Part shown: piece by piece, positions 8,195 through 16,240 of the stretch
How positions within the stretch are numbered: the stretch's first letter is position 1
How the letters are laid out: every line of letters starts with the position of its first letter
Assembly: GCA_017452445.1 (NCBI GenBank)
Contig: JAFTMH010000001.1
Span: 124,001-188,000 of the forward strand
Direction of reading: 5' to 3'
Source of the DNA: Clostridia bacterium
GTDB taxonomy: Bacteria > Bacillota > Clostridia > Christensenellales > UBA1242
Length of the DNA: 64,000 bases
Made by a program: the position numbers and the translations under genes
Notes under the pieces: generated by a model
Seen by the model: only the letters and a program-made list of their open reading frames with translations
The model's database searches: none
What the model was told of the DNA's origin: nothing

Positions 8195-9180
8195 TGAAAG
8201 AATTTGAAAAATACGAAAACATTCCACAAGTTTTGAAAGCAAACGGCTTTGCAACTTTGGAAGAAGCAAGAGATCTCTGCCTTGCAAATGGCATTGATGT
8301 TGAAAAAACAGTAAAAGACATTCAACCAATCTGCTTTGACAGTGCTGTATGGGCTTACACTCTTGGCACTGCAATCGCCCTCAAATCAAACTGCAAAACT
8401 GCAAGCGAATATGCCGAAAAAATTGGCGAAGGTTTGCAAGCATTCTGCATCAGAGGATCAGTTGCTGACGAAAGACAAATTGGTCTTGGTCACGGAAGAC
8501 TTGCTGGCAGACTTTTGGACGAAGAAACAAAATGTTTCTGCTTCTTGGCCGGCCACGAAAGTTTTGCTGCTGCAGAAGGTGCAATGGGCATCGCTCGCAC
8601 AGCAAACAAAATCAGAAAAGAACCACTCAAAGTTATCCTCAACGGACTTGGCAAAGATGCTGCTTACATTATCGGCAGAATCAACGGCTTCACTTTTGTA
8701 AACACTCGTTTCAACCGTGAAAAACAACAACTTGAAATTTTGGAAGAAATCCCATTTTCAAAAGGCGAAAAAGCAGCCGTAAAGATTTATGGATCTTATG
8801 ATGTAAGCGAAGGTGTGGCAATTATGCAACACGAAGCAGTTGATGTTTCAATCACAGGAAACTCAACAAACCCAACTCGCTTCCAACACCCAGTTGCAGG
8901 CACATACAAAAAGTGGTGCAACGACAATGGCAAAAAGTATTTCTCAGTTGCATCTGGTGGTGGCACAGGCAGAACCTTGCACCCAGACAATATGAGATGT
9001 GGCCCTGCAAGTTATGGTATGACTGACACAATGGGAAGAATGCACTGTGATGCACAATTTGCAGGAAGTTCTTCAGTGCCAGCCCATGTTGCGATGATGG
9101 GCTTTATTGGCATGGGCAACAACCCAATGGTTGGAGCAACTGTTTCCTTGGCAGTAGCCGTATCACTCGCAAAGAAGTAA
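8191..9180 (+). CDS. GGGtGRT-family protein
   Basis: The 329-aa product carries the signature that names the family, SGGGTGRTLHP, at about residues 254-264, and a Gly-rich C-terminus (GFIGMGNNPMVGA). The family (Pfam GGGtGRT, to my knowledge) has no established biochemical function. Other visible features are a GLGHGRLAGRLLDEE segment and Cys residues near the signature (RCGPASYGM). AGGTG precedes the paired ATG codons at 8191/8194. It overlaps the NifU-like gene by 4 bp and is followed by a terminator, which makes a closed two-gene unit. Confidence 0.85.
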   Translation: MMKEFEKYENIPQVLKANGFATLEEARDLCLANGIDVEKTVKDIQPICFDSAVWAYTLGTAIALKSNCKTASEYAEKIGEGLQAFCIRGSVADERQIGLGHGRLAGRLLDEETKCFCFLAGHESFAAAEGAMGIARTANKIRKEPLKVILNGLGKDAAYIIGRINGFTFVNTRFNREKQQLEILEEIPFSKGEKAAVKIYGSYDVSEGVAIMQHEAVDVSITGNSTNPTRFQHPVAGTYKKWCNDNGKKYFSVASGGGTGRTLHPDNMRCGPASYGMTDTMGRMHCDAQFAGSSSVPAHVAMMGFIGMGNNPMVGATVSLAVAVSLAKK

Positions 9181-9211
9181 AAAGCCCAAAAGGGTTGAGC
9201 ATTAAAAAAAT

Positions 9212-9246
9212 AAAGAACGGAAAATCAAATCCGTTCTTTTTTATTC
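9212..9246. terminator. Bidirectional terminator between GGGtGRT and TtcA-like genes
   Basis: Perfect 10-bp stem AAAGAACGGA/TCCGTTCTTT (9212-9221 and 9230-9239) with T-runs on both sides, serving convergent genes. Confidence 0.88.
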
Positions 9247-10125
9247 TTCGTTTTTATTGTTGTTTGTGTTGAACATCTCATTAAACTCAAAATACTTTCC
9301 GCTTTGTTTGTAACCTACAAAAGTGTCCAAGTTGACATTGTGTATGCTTTTGAAGATGTGATTTTCAACTTCTGGAATATCTTTTTTGAGTTGTTTGATA
9401 AGTTTTTTAACTTCCAATCTTGCAGAAGGCGAAATTTCATCATCAGCCAAATTGCACTTTTCCGTGAATCTGCAAGCACATTGCAAAAAAGTCAATTCGT
9501 TTGCATCTCGCCAAGCAATAATGGCATCTTCGTGCACACAATAAAGTGGACGAATAAGTTCCATACCATCAAAGTTTTGCGAACGAAGTTTTGGCAGCAT
9601 TGCTTGAAGTTGTGCCCCATAAAGCATACCCATCACAGTTGTTTCAATCACATCACTATAATGATGTCCCAAAGCAATTTTGTTGCAACCAAGTTTTTTT
9701 GCTTCGTTGTAAAGGTGTCCCCTTCTCATTCTTGCACACAAATAGCAAGGGGATTTTTCAATGTTGACAACATTGTCAAAAATGTCAGTTTCAAAAATGT
9801 TGAGAGGGATTTCAAGTTTTTTCGCATTTTCTTCAATTTGTTTTCTGTTTGCAGGGTTGTAACCAGGATCCATACAAAGAAAAACAAGTTCAAAATTTGT
9901 TTCGCTGTATCGGTGAAGCATTTGCATAAGTTTTGCCAAAAGCCAACTATCTTTGCCACCAGAAACACAAACAGCGACTTTGTCCCCATCATTTACAAGT
10001 TGATAATCTTTAAGTGCTTGAATAAATTTTGACCAAATCCCCTTCTTAAATCGTTTCATAATAGATCGCTCAACAAGTTGGGCTTTGGTAAACACTTTTT
10101 CTTTTTTTTCTGTCTTTTCTTCCAT
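9241..10125 (-). CDS. TtcA-like tRNA 2-thiolation ATPase (PP-loop)
   Basis: The 294-aa product has the PP-loop VCVSGGKDSWLL near residue 60 and the TtcA-type Cys pair CYLCARMRRG, with a further Cys cluster (QCACRFTEKC). TtcA enzymes use an Fe-S cluster to thiolate C32 of tRNA; the exact target here is inferred. The ATG at 10125 has no Shine-Dalgarno. Instead TTGATA-17-TATTAT ends 6 nt before it, which predicts a leaderless mRNA. Upstream in-frame TTG at 10170 is less likely. Confidence 0.82.
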   Translation of the reverse strand: MEEKTEKKEKVFTKAQLVERSIMKRFKKGIWSKFIQALKDYQLVNDGDKVAVCVSGGKDSWLLAKLMQMLHRYSETNFELVFLCMDPGYNPANRKQIEENAKKLEIPLNIFETDIFDNVVNIEKSPCYLCARMRRGHLYNEAKKLGCNKIALGHHYSDVIETTVMGMLYGAQLQAMLPKLRSQNFDGMELIRPLYCVHEDAIIAWRDANELTFLQCACRFTEKCNLADDEISPSARLEVKKLIKQLKKDIPEVENHIFKSIHNVNLDTFVGYKQSGKYFEFNEMFNTNNNKNEE

Positions 10126-10131
10126 AAAGAC

Positions 10132-10160
10132 ATAATACAATTTTTTGCAAAAAATATCAA
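10132..10160 (-). promoter_or_regulatory. Leaderless-type promoter of the TtcA-like gene
   Basis: TTGATA (10155-10160), 17-nt spacer, TATTAT (10132-10137), then six nt and ATG. The +1 position would fall on the A of the start codon. Confidence 0.65.
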
Positions 10161-10178
10161 TTGTTTGCAAGTCAAAGT

Positions 10179-10301
10179 TTACAAATCATCTGCATCTTGC
10201 ACTGGTGTATCGTTTGGATTTTCAGGCACTCCAGTATAAGCACCCAATGGATCATTTTTGCTTTGAAACAAATTTCTCTTTTTGCGGCTTTTCTTTTTCA
10301 T
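10179..10301 (-). CDS. Conserved 40-aa small protein
   Basis: A basic N-terminus (KKKSRKKR) is followed by NDPLGAYTGVP and a C-terminal PVQDADDL. I recall similar very small proteins with this tail in Clostridia genomes, where function is unknown. ATG at 10301 is chosen because the longer frame to 10382 crosses the degV terminator and overlaps degV. No Shine-Dalgarno is visible. The gene sits between degV and the TtcA-like gene. Confidence 0.7.
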   Translation of the reverse strand: MKKKSRKKRNLFQSKNDPLGAYTGVPENPNDTPVQDADDL

Positions 10302-10321
10302 ATTGATAACTTGTGCAAAAA

Positions 10322-10347
10322 ACAAAAAAATAGAGCAAAAATGCCCC
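10322..10347 (-). terminator. Terminator after degV
   Basis: Minus-strand GGGGCA/TGCTCT stem with a 4-nt loop, including G.U pairs, followed by a run of seven T. Confidence 0.65.
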
Positions 10348-10368
10348 ATTTTTTCAATTTTTTTGATA

Positions 10369-11214
10369 TTATTGTCCATCATTGAGATACAAAATGCCTA
10401 AAGTGTTTTCTCCACAGTGGCTTGTGATTGTCGCCCCAGCAACAGTTTCGTAAATGTTTTTGAAGCCCCTTTCTTGCAACGAAGCCTTTGCTGCTGCAAT
10501 CATTTCTTCTGTTGCAGTTGTGTATGTGACAAATGCTGTGCTAAGGTCAGGTGTTGCAAATTCGTCCAATGTGTCTTTGCAATAGCTTGCAATAACCTTG
10601 TCCATATTGCCTCTGTATTTTCTATGGACACCCATTTTGCCTTCTTTCAAAATGATTTGAGGTCTAATTCTCATCAAATTTGCACCCAAAAGAGCAACTG
10701 CCGAACATCTTCCACCTTTGTGCAAATAGTCCAATTTTTCCACAACAAAACTTGCTTGAACTTTGCTTGTGCGAAGTTGAACTTTTTTGTAAATTTCGGC
10801 AGGCTCTACACCTTCGTCTGCAAGTTGTTTTGCATAAATAGCAAGAAGAGCAATGCCTGTTGAAAGAGATTGAGAGTCAACAACAAAAACATTGTCCATT
10901 TCACTTGCAGCATCTTTTGCATGCGAACAAGCACTTGAAATTTGACTTGAAAGACAAATGTGCACAACTGCATCATTTTCTTTAAGCAAACCTTCAAAAA
11001 AGTCATGATATTGTGCCGCATTGATTGCTGCAGTTTTTGGCAAAACCTTTGTTTCTTTCACATAATCAAAAATTTGTTTTGGGCTAATTTCTTCGCCATC
11101 TAAATATTCTTTATCTCCCAAAATGATTGTGTAAGGCATAATGTTGATTTGATATTTTTCCAACAAATCTTTAGGCAAATCAATGGTGCTTTCTGCAGAT
11201 ATAGCAATTTTCAT
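10369..11214 (-). CDS. DegV-family fatty-acid-binding protein
   Basis: The 281-aa product matches the DegV fold, which in Firmicutes (FakB) binds an acyl chain and presents it to the FakA kinase. Visible family features are SAESTIDLP at the N-terminus, SSQISSACSHA, VVDSQSLSTG and KLDYLHKGGR. The start at 11214 follows GGAGGAAGTT. No fakA homologue is present in this window, so whether it acts in exogenous fatty-acid uptake is inferred. It is transcribed alone or with the 40-aa gene if the terminator is read through. Confidence 0.88.
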   Translation of the reverse strand: MKIAISAESTIDLPKDLLEKYQINIMPYTIILGDKEYLDGEEISPKQIFDYVKETKVLPKTAAINAAQYHDFFEGLLKENDAVVHICLSSQISSACSHAKDAASEMDNVFVVDSQSLSTGIALLAIYAKQLADEGVEPAEIYKKVQLRTSKVQASFVVEKLDYLHKGGRCSAVALLGANLMRIRPQIILKEGKMGVHRKYRGNMDKVIASYCKDTLDEFATPDLSTAFVTYTTATEEMIAAAKASLQERGFKNIYETVAGATITSHCGENTLGILYLNDGQ

Positions 11215-11316
11215 AACTTCCTCCAACAGTTTCATTATACTACCTTTTGGCAAAATATAAAAACAAATCAACAAATTCGCCAAAAAGTTGTTAAAAGTTT
11301 TTAATCATTTCCACAA

Positions 11317-11346
11317 AAAAAGAGTGGCAAAATTTGTCACTCTTTT
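11317..11346 (-). terminator. Terminator after the LamG/esterase lipoprotein gene
   Basis: Minus-strand AAAAGAGTG/CACTCTTTT stem followed by seven T. A near-identical hairpin ends tilS. Confidence 0.8.
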
Positions 11347-11364
11347 CGTTTTCTAATTTGATTT

Positions 11365-14300
11365 TTATTCTGCAGTATACATTTGTCCTGTTGTCAATGC
11401 TGCCTTTGTGAATGCAAAATAACTAAAATCTCCAGCAAAGTTTGAAGCAGCAGATGAATAGCCACCCAACAAATGATTCAAACTTGTGTCGTTGAATGTT
11501 CCACCTTGTGTGCCTGTTGTGTAAGTGATAGCACATTCAACTTTGTCGATATAAGCCTTAAATGTTTTTGTTGCAGCATTGTAAACAAGTGCAAAATGGT
11601 GCATTTCGCTTGGATCGTAACTTGCAGGAACTGTGATGTCAATTTGCAAAGTTTTTCCTTCATCTCTAAATCTAAATTGAGCTGCAGATGCATCTGCTGC
11701 AGCCGCAGTTCTTGGTGGCACTGTCAAGAAGCCCGAACCACTTGTGCCAGAGTTTGCAATCATTCCAGCACCAGTTAAAGCGCCTTCTGGACCTGTCAAG
11801 AAATTTCCTGCAACAACTTCAACTGTCCAACTGTAATCATCTGACAAAACAGGCACTTCTGTTGGTGTCAAATATTCTGTTGCCGAACCTGCAGAGATTG
11901 TAAGTTTTCCATCTGCAACAGTTCCCAAAGAAGCAAGTTGGTCTGCCAAAGTTGGGTCTGTAACATCAAGCACATAGTCTGCTTCAACTGGCTCTTGTGG
12001 TGTTTCAGGTTCTTCTTCAGGTGCACCTACAAGTTCGTGAGTATACATTTCGTCTGTTGTCAAAGCAGATTTTGTAAATCCAAAGTAATAGAAATCCCCT
12101 GCAAAGTTTGAAGCATCAGCAGTTGGGTATCCACCCAAGAAGTTTTTCAATCTTGTGTCGTTGAAAGCACTGCCTTGTGAGCCTGTTGTGTAAGTGATTG
12201 CACATTCAACTTTATCGATATATGCTTTGAATGTTTTTGTCTCAGCATTATAAACAAGAGCAAAGTGATGAACTTTGTCTGGATTGTAATCTACAGGCAC
12301 TGCAATATCAAGTTGCAAAGATCTTCCAGTGTCTCTAAATCTAAATTGTGCACCAGTTGTTTGAGCAGACCCAGCATAAGGTGGCACTGTCAAGAAACCA
12401 GAACCATCTATACCAGCATTTGCAATCATACCAGCACCACTTGAGTTGTCTCTGCCGATGTCGCCAGCAACAACTTCGTATGTCCAACTATAATTGTCTG
12501 ACAAGATAACTGCATCATTCATTTCCAAACATTTTGTAGATGAGCCAGCAGCAATTGTAAGTTTTCCGTCTGCAACAGTTCCCAATGTTGAGAAGTCATA
12601 GTCTGATTCTGCATCTGAAACATCCAAAACCAAAGAATCAACTGTTTCAACAACTTCGTGAGTATACATTTCGTCTGTTGTCAAAGCAGATTTTGTAAAT
12701 CCAAAGTAATAGAAGTCTCCAGCAAAATTTGAAGCAGCAGTTGAATAACCTCCCAAGAAGTTTTTCAATTTTGTGTTGTTGAAAGATCCACCCAAAACAC
12801 CAACTGTATATGTAATGTTTGCTTCAACCTTGTCAATATAAGCCTTAAACATTTTTGTTGATGAGTCATAAACAAGTGCAAAATGATGCACTTTTGATGG
12901 GTCATAATCTGTTGGCAAAGTGATGTCAAGTTGCAAAGATTTGCCTTCATCTCTAAATCTAAATTGTGCAGTTTCTGCTGATGGAGCCTCTGAAGGTTTG
13001 TATGGTGGGATTGTCAAAAATCCTGATCCACTTGTGCCAGAGTTTGCAATCATTCCAGCACCAGTTGTGTGGTCTTTGCCAATGTCGCCAGCAACAACTT
13101 CGTATGTCCAACTGTAGTCATCTGACAAAATAACTGATTCTTCAAGTTCAATGAAGTTTGTTGAAGAGCCTTGTGCGATTGTAACCTTTCCGTCAGCAAC
13201 AGTTCCCAATGTCGAGAAGTCGTATTTTGATTCTGTATCTGAAACATTCAAAACAAACGAATCAACTGTTTCTTCTTCCTCAGGTTGTTCTGTTTGACTG
13301 CCAGAACCACCAAATGGATACCAATTGCCAAGTTCTTCATCATAGAAGTATGGTTCGAGACCAGTGTTTACATGGTAAGCCATATTCTTGCCGGCATCAG
13401 CACCAACTTCGTTGTAAGTTTCTTGTTTGTAGTGAGCATTGTCTTTCATATCTTCTGCAGCAACAGCAGCAAGTTTGCCCGAAATCATAACAAAATCTTC
13501 TCTTTCTTTACACAAATCTGTTTGTGCTTTGATGATGCCATCGTGCAATTTTTCGTCACTTTGTCTGTCACCAACTCTGATAATCATTGCTTTTTCGACA
13601 CCTTGTTCTTTCATCTCACCAAGCAATTCTACCAATTTGGCTTTATAAGTGTCAACACTCATACCTTGCACACCATCAGCCTCACCTTGCAACCAAACCA
13701 TATATTTGTGTCTTACTGTATAGCCGTTGTCTGTCAAATAAGTGTTTGCAGCATTAAATCTGTTGATTGTTTCTGTCAAAGCAGCACCGCCTGTTTGCCA
13801 GAAATTGATGCTTTGTCCACCCTGTGCAGCAGAAACCCCAACAATAGGGATTCCCCCTGAATATGTGTAATAACTTTCAGCAAAAGCAGAAACAAGGGAT
13901 CCTGTTTTGATGTTTTCTGAAAGCACCCCACGGTTTTCGTTTACACCGAAAGGTTCGGCAATAGTATACAATTGTGTTGGGTCTGAAACTGCTCTAAATT
14001 CGTAACCGTGTCCTTCTTGCACAACTGGCGCTTGAGAAGCAACACCTCTACCAGCCATATTTGATTGCCCCATAAAAATCACAAGGTCAACAATGTTTTG
14101 TTCTTCAACATTGTCATCTGCTGGCTTACCAAAGTTTCTCATAATGATTTTCCAAGAGTCGGCAGTCTTTTGATAGAGCACATAGTCATCGGTGTCAACA
14201 AAATAGTCACCCACCTTTGCATCAGCAAATTCTGTGCAGCTTAAACCGGATTTCCATATTGTGCCATCAATACCATCTTTTCCGTCGGTACCATCTTTTC

Positions 14301-14619
14301 CGTCAGCACCATCTTTTCCTGGCAATCCTTGAATATTTGAAATCTTCATCCAACCAGTGTCAAGTTTTACATAAATGTCGCAATCGTCTGTATCATAGAA
14401 GAAATCTCCCACAACACCTTGTTCTTCGTTTGTTGCTGTGCCAGAAAACCAAGTTGCACCTGGTTTTCCAGGTTCGCCTTGACTTCCTTGTGGTCCAGTT
14501 TTTCCACAACCTGTGAGTGCAAGTCCACCTGCAAGGATAGTTGCACCAATGATTGCCCCTGCCAATCCTTTTCTAAAAACATTGAAAGGGACTTTCTTTT
14601 TTGATTTGTCTTTTGCCAT
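11365..14619 (-). CDS. Surface lipoprotein with SGNH/SASA esterase domain and three LamG-like repeats
   Basis: Predicted 1084-aa exported lipoprotein. Order: signal segment with lipobox LALTGC (Cys38); two collagen-like Gly-X-Y stretches (about 39-55 and 98-118); a sialate-O-acetylesterase-type SGNH hydrolase domain (about 175-435) with FMGQSNMAGRG (Ser186), WLQGEAD and a late DNAHY; an acidic linker; three concanavalin-like LamG repeats of about 200 aa each (452-655, 660-870, 880-1084). It probably deacetylates a polysaccharide and binds glycans; the substrate is unknown. The start at 14619 follows AAAGGAG. Its promoter contains nine consecutive G, so expression may switch on and off. Confidence 0.85.
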   Translation of the reverse strand: MAKDKSKKKVPFNVFRKGLAGAIIGATILAGGLALTGCGKTGPQGSQGEPGKPGATWFSGTATNEEQGVVGDFFYDTDDCDIYVKLDTGWMKISNIQGLPGKDGADGKDGTDGKDGIDGTIWKSGLSCTEFADAKVGDYFVDTDDYVLYQKTADSWKIIMRNFGKPADDNVEEQNIVDLVIFMGQSNMAGRGVASQAPVVQEGHGYEFRAVSDPTQLYTIAEPFGVNENRGVLSENIKTGSLVSAFAESYYTYSGGIPIVGVSAAQGGQSINFWQTGGAALTETINRFNAANTYLTDNGYTVRHKYMVWLQGEADGVQGMSVDTYKAKLVELLGEMKEQGVEKAMIIRVGDRQSDEKLHDGIIKAQTDLCKEREDFVMISGKLAAVAAEDMKDNAHYKQETYNEVGADAGKNMAYHVNTGLEPYFYDEELGNWYPFGGSGSQTEQPEEEETVDSFVLNVSDTESKYDFSTLGTVADGKVTIAQGSSTNFIELEESVILSDDYSWTYEVVAGDIGKDHTTGAGMIANSGTSGSGFLTIPPYKPSEAPSAETAQFRFRDEGKSLQLDITLPTDYDPSKVHHFALVYDSSTKMFKAYIDKVEANITYTVGVLGGSFNNTKLKNFLGGYSTAASNFAGDFYYFGFTKSALTTDEMYTHEVVETVDSLVLDVSDAESDYDFSTLGTVADGKLTIAAGSSTKCLEMNDAVILSDNYSWTYEVVAGDIGRDNSSGAGMIANAGIDGSGFLTVPPYAGSAQTTGAQFRFRDTGRSLQLDIAVPVDYNPDKVHHFALVYNAETKTFKAYIDKVECAITYTTGSQGSAFNDTRLKNFLGGYPTADASNFAGDFYYFGFTKSALTTDEMYTHELVGAPEEEPETPQEPVEADYVLDVTDPTLADQLASLGTVADGKLTISAGSATEYLTPTEVPVLSDDYSWTVEVVAGNFLTGPEGALTGAGMIANSGTSGSGFLTVPPRTAAAADASAAQFRFRDEGKTLQIDITVPASYDPSEMHHFALVYNAATKTFKAYIDKVECAITYTTGTQGGTFNDTSLNHLLGGYSSAASNFAGDFSYFAFTKAALTTGQMYTAE
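11380..13225 (-). repeat. Three tandem LamG-coding repeats
   Basis: Three units of about 600 bp (roughly 13225-12660, 12650-12040 and 11970-11380) encode homologous LamG-like domains. The first two share long identical stretches, for example around 12037-12092 and 12655-12710, which indicates recent internal duplication. Confidence 0.85.
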
Positions 14620-14677
14620 TTGTTTCTCCTTTTCGTTTTGTTTAGTATCGCTCCGAAATAAACTTTTAGTCATTTTG

Positions 14678-14707
14678 AGTATACCCCCCCCCGAAGCAAA
14701 ATGTCAA
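14678..14707 (-). promoter_or_regulatory. Promoter with G9 tract, likely phase-variable
   Basis: Minus-strand TTGACA (14702-14707), 18-nt spacer, TATACT (14678-14683). The nine spacer bases next to the -10 box are all G (14684-14692). Loss or gain of one G would change the spacer to 17 or 19 nt and alter promoter strength. Confidence 0.75.
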
Positions 14708-14770
14708 ACAAAACAACAGAGTTTGTCAAATTGTTGACACTCTCTTTTTGCCAGCATGTGGACATTTTTC

Positions 14771-14800
14771 AACAAAAAAAGAGTGGCAAAAACCACTCTT
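14771..14800 (-). terminator. Terminator after tilS
   Basis: AAGAGTGG/CCACTCTT stem (14779-14786 and 14793-14800), followed on the minus strand by seven T. Confidence 0.85.
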
Positions 14801-16144
14801 CTATTTTTTCAATTTTTCAACTTTAAGTTTTACGCAAGTTGTTGCACCATCATCAACTCTTACCTTTTCGCTGATTTCAACACCTGCAATCACAAACACT
14901 TCATTTCCATCTGCAAGCACAGGGATAAAATCCCTGATCCTTGATGGCACTTTTCTGTCAATCAAAAATGATTTAAGTTTTTTTGTTCCACCACCAAATT
15001 TTTGGAAAATGTCGCCATCTTCTCTATATCTCCATTTTGCAGTTTTTGGCAATTTTTTGCTGTCAAAATAAAGTGCATCAGGCTCATTCATTTTGTCAGT
15101 GCGGCATCTCTTTGCCACCACTTTGCCATAATTTGTCGCTTCAAATTCTTCAAGTTTGAAACTTCTGTTGAGTTCTGGTTTTTCAACATAAATGTTTTCA
15201 AATGTCACAAAGTCATATTCTTTGCAAACTGTCACATCAAAAGGAAGTCTTACTTTTTTGCCGTTTTCCATGTTGAGTGCCAAATCTCTGATCATGTCAA
15301 TATGCTTTCTTTCAATGTCTTGTTTTACGCCAATCAACGAAAGCACTTTAAAGATAATTCTGCTGTAAATTGCACTGCTTTGATAAAAACAACTGCAAGG
15401 CATTTGCACCAATTTGTCATCAATCAAAAATGAGTTGAAATCAAGGTCTTTTTTGATGTAATCATCATCTTCACAAACTGCCAAAGCAAAATTGTTGATT
15501 GCTTCGATCGCATTTGGCCACTTTTTCAAAATGTCTTTCATCACAACATTGCGCAAATAGTTTCTTGTGTATGCAATGTCTGCGTTGCTAGAATCTTCGA
15601 CATATTCGATGTTGTTGATTGCAGAATATTCTTCAATTTCGTTTTTAGAAACAGGAAGCATCGGTCTGATGTAAATTTTGTCACGCACTGGTTCCATTCC
15701 ACGAGCGCCAGAAACTCCACAGCCTCTAAAAAGATGCATCAAAATTGTTTCTGCTTGATCACTTTGATGATGAGCAAGTGCAACCTTGTCAACAATGTCT
15801 TTTCTTACCAAAGTTTCAAACACGCCATATCTGCCTTCACGAGCAGCTGTTTCAATGCTAAGTTTTTTGTCCCTTGCAAGTTTTGGTGCATCAATCGTAA
15901 ACTTGTAAACTCTCACTCCCATTTCACGACATTTTTGCAAAACAAAATATGCCTCATCATCGCTCTCTTCTCTGATGCCGTGGTTGATGTGAATTGCCAC
16001 AACTTCGATGTCCAACTTTTCTTTATGTTCGTTTAAAAAATGAAGCAAACTCATTGAGTCAATGCCACCACTGACACCAACACCAATCACTTCGCCTGCA
16101 TTTATCAATTTATGTTTTTTAATGAAATCTAAAATCTTTTCCAT
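14801..16144 (-). CDS. tilS: tRNA(Ile)-lysidine synthetase
   Basis: Converts C34 of the CAU-anticodon tRNA(Ile) to lysidine so that it reads AUA. The 447-aa product has the N-type PP-loop GVGVSGGIDSMSLL near residue 25, AIHINHGIR, the AHHQSDQAETILMHLFRGCG motif typical of TilS, and a C-terminal substrate-binding domain. GAGGG precedes the ATG. In many Clostridia tilS follows spoIIE, and here it lies directly downstream of spoIIE with a 96-nt gap that holds its own TATAAT box. Confidence 0.95.
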   Translation of the reverse strand: MEKILDFIKKHKLINAGEVIGVGVSGGIDSMSLLHFLNEHKEKLDIEVVAIHINHGIREESDDEAYFVLQKCREMGVRVYKFTIDAPKLARDKKLSIETAAREGRYGVFETLVRKDIVDKVALAHHQSDQAETILMHLFRGCGVSGARGMEPVRDKIYIRPMLPVSKNEIEEYSAINNIEYVEDSSNADIAYTRNYLRNVVMKDILKKWPNAIEAINNFALAVCEDDDYIKKDLDFNSFLIDDKLVQMPCSCFYQSSAIYSRIIFKVLSLIGVKQDIERKHIDMIRDLALNMENGKKVRLPFDVTVCKEYDFVTFENIYVEKPELNRSFKLEEFEATNYGKVVAKRCRTDKMNEPDALYFDSKKLPKTAKWRYREDGDIFQKFGGGTKKLKSFLIDRKVPSRIRDFIPVLADGNEVFVIAGVEISEKVRVDDGATTCVKLKVEKLKK

Positions 16145-16240
16145 TTGTCCCTCAAAAATCTGTTTAATTATATATCAAAAGGCAGCAAAATTCAATATTT
16201 TTTAACAAAAAAACTAGATTTTTAACGATTTTTTGCAATT

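Noticed and set aside
10302-10382. N-terminal extension of the 40-aa protein
   Set aside because: It overlaps degV and crosses its terminator; the extra residues look non-coding.
11380-13225. Repeated DNA as a mobile element
   Set aside because: The repeats are in frame and encode homologous LamG domains; there are no terminal inverted repeats or transposase.
13285-13860. 191-codon plus-strand frame opposite the lipoprotein gene
   Set aside because: Shadow of a well-supported gene with low-complexity product.
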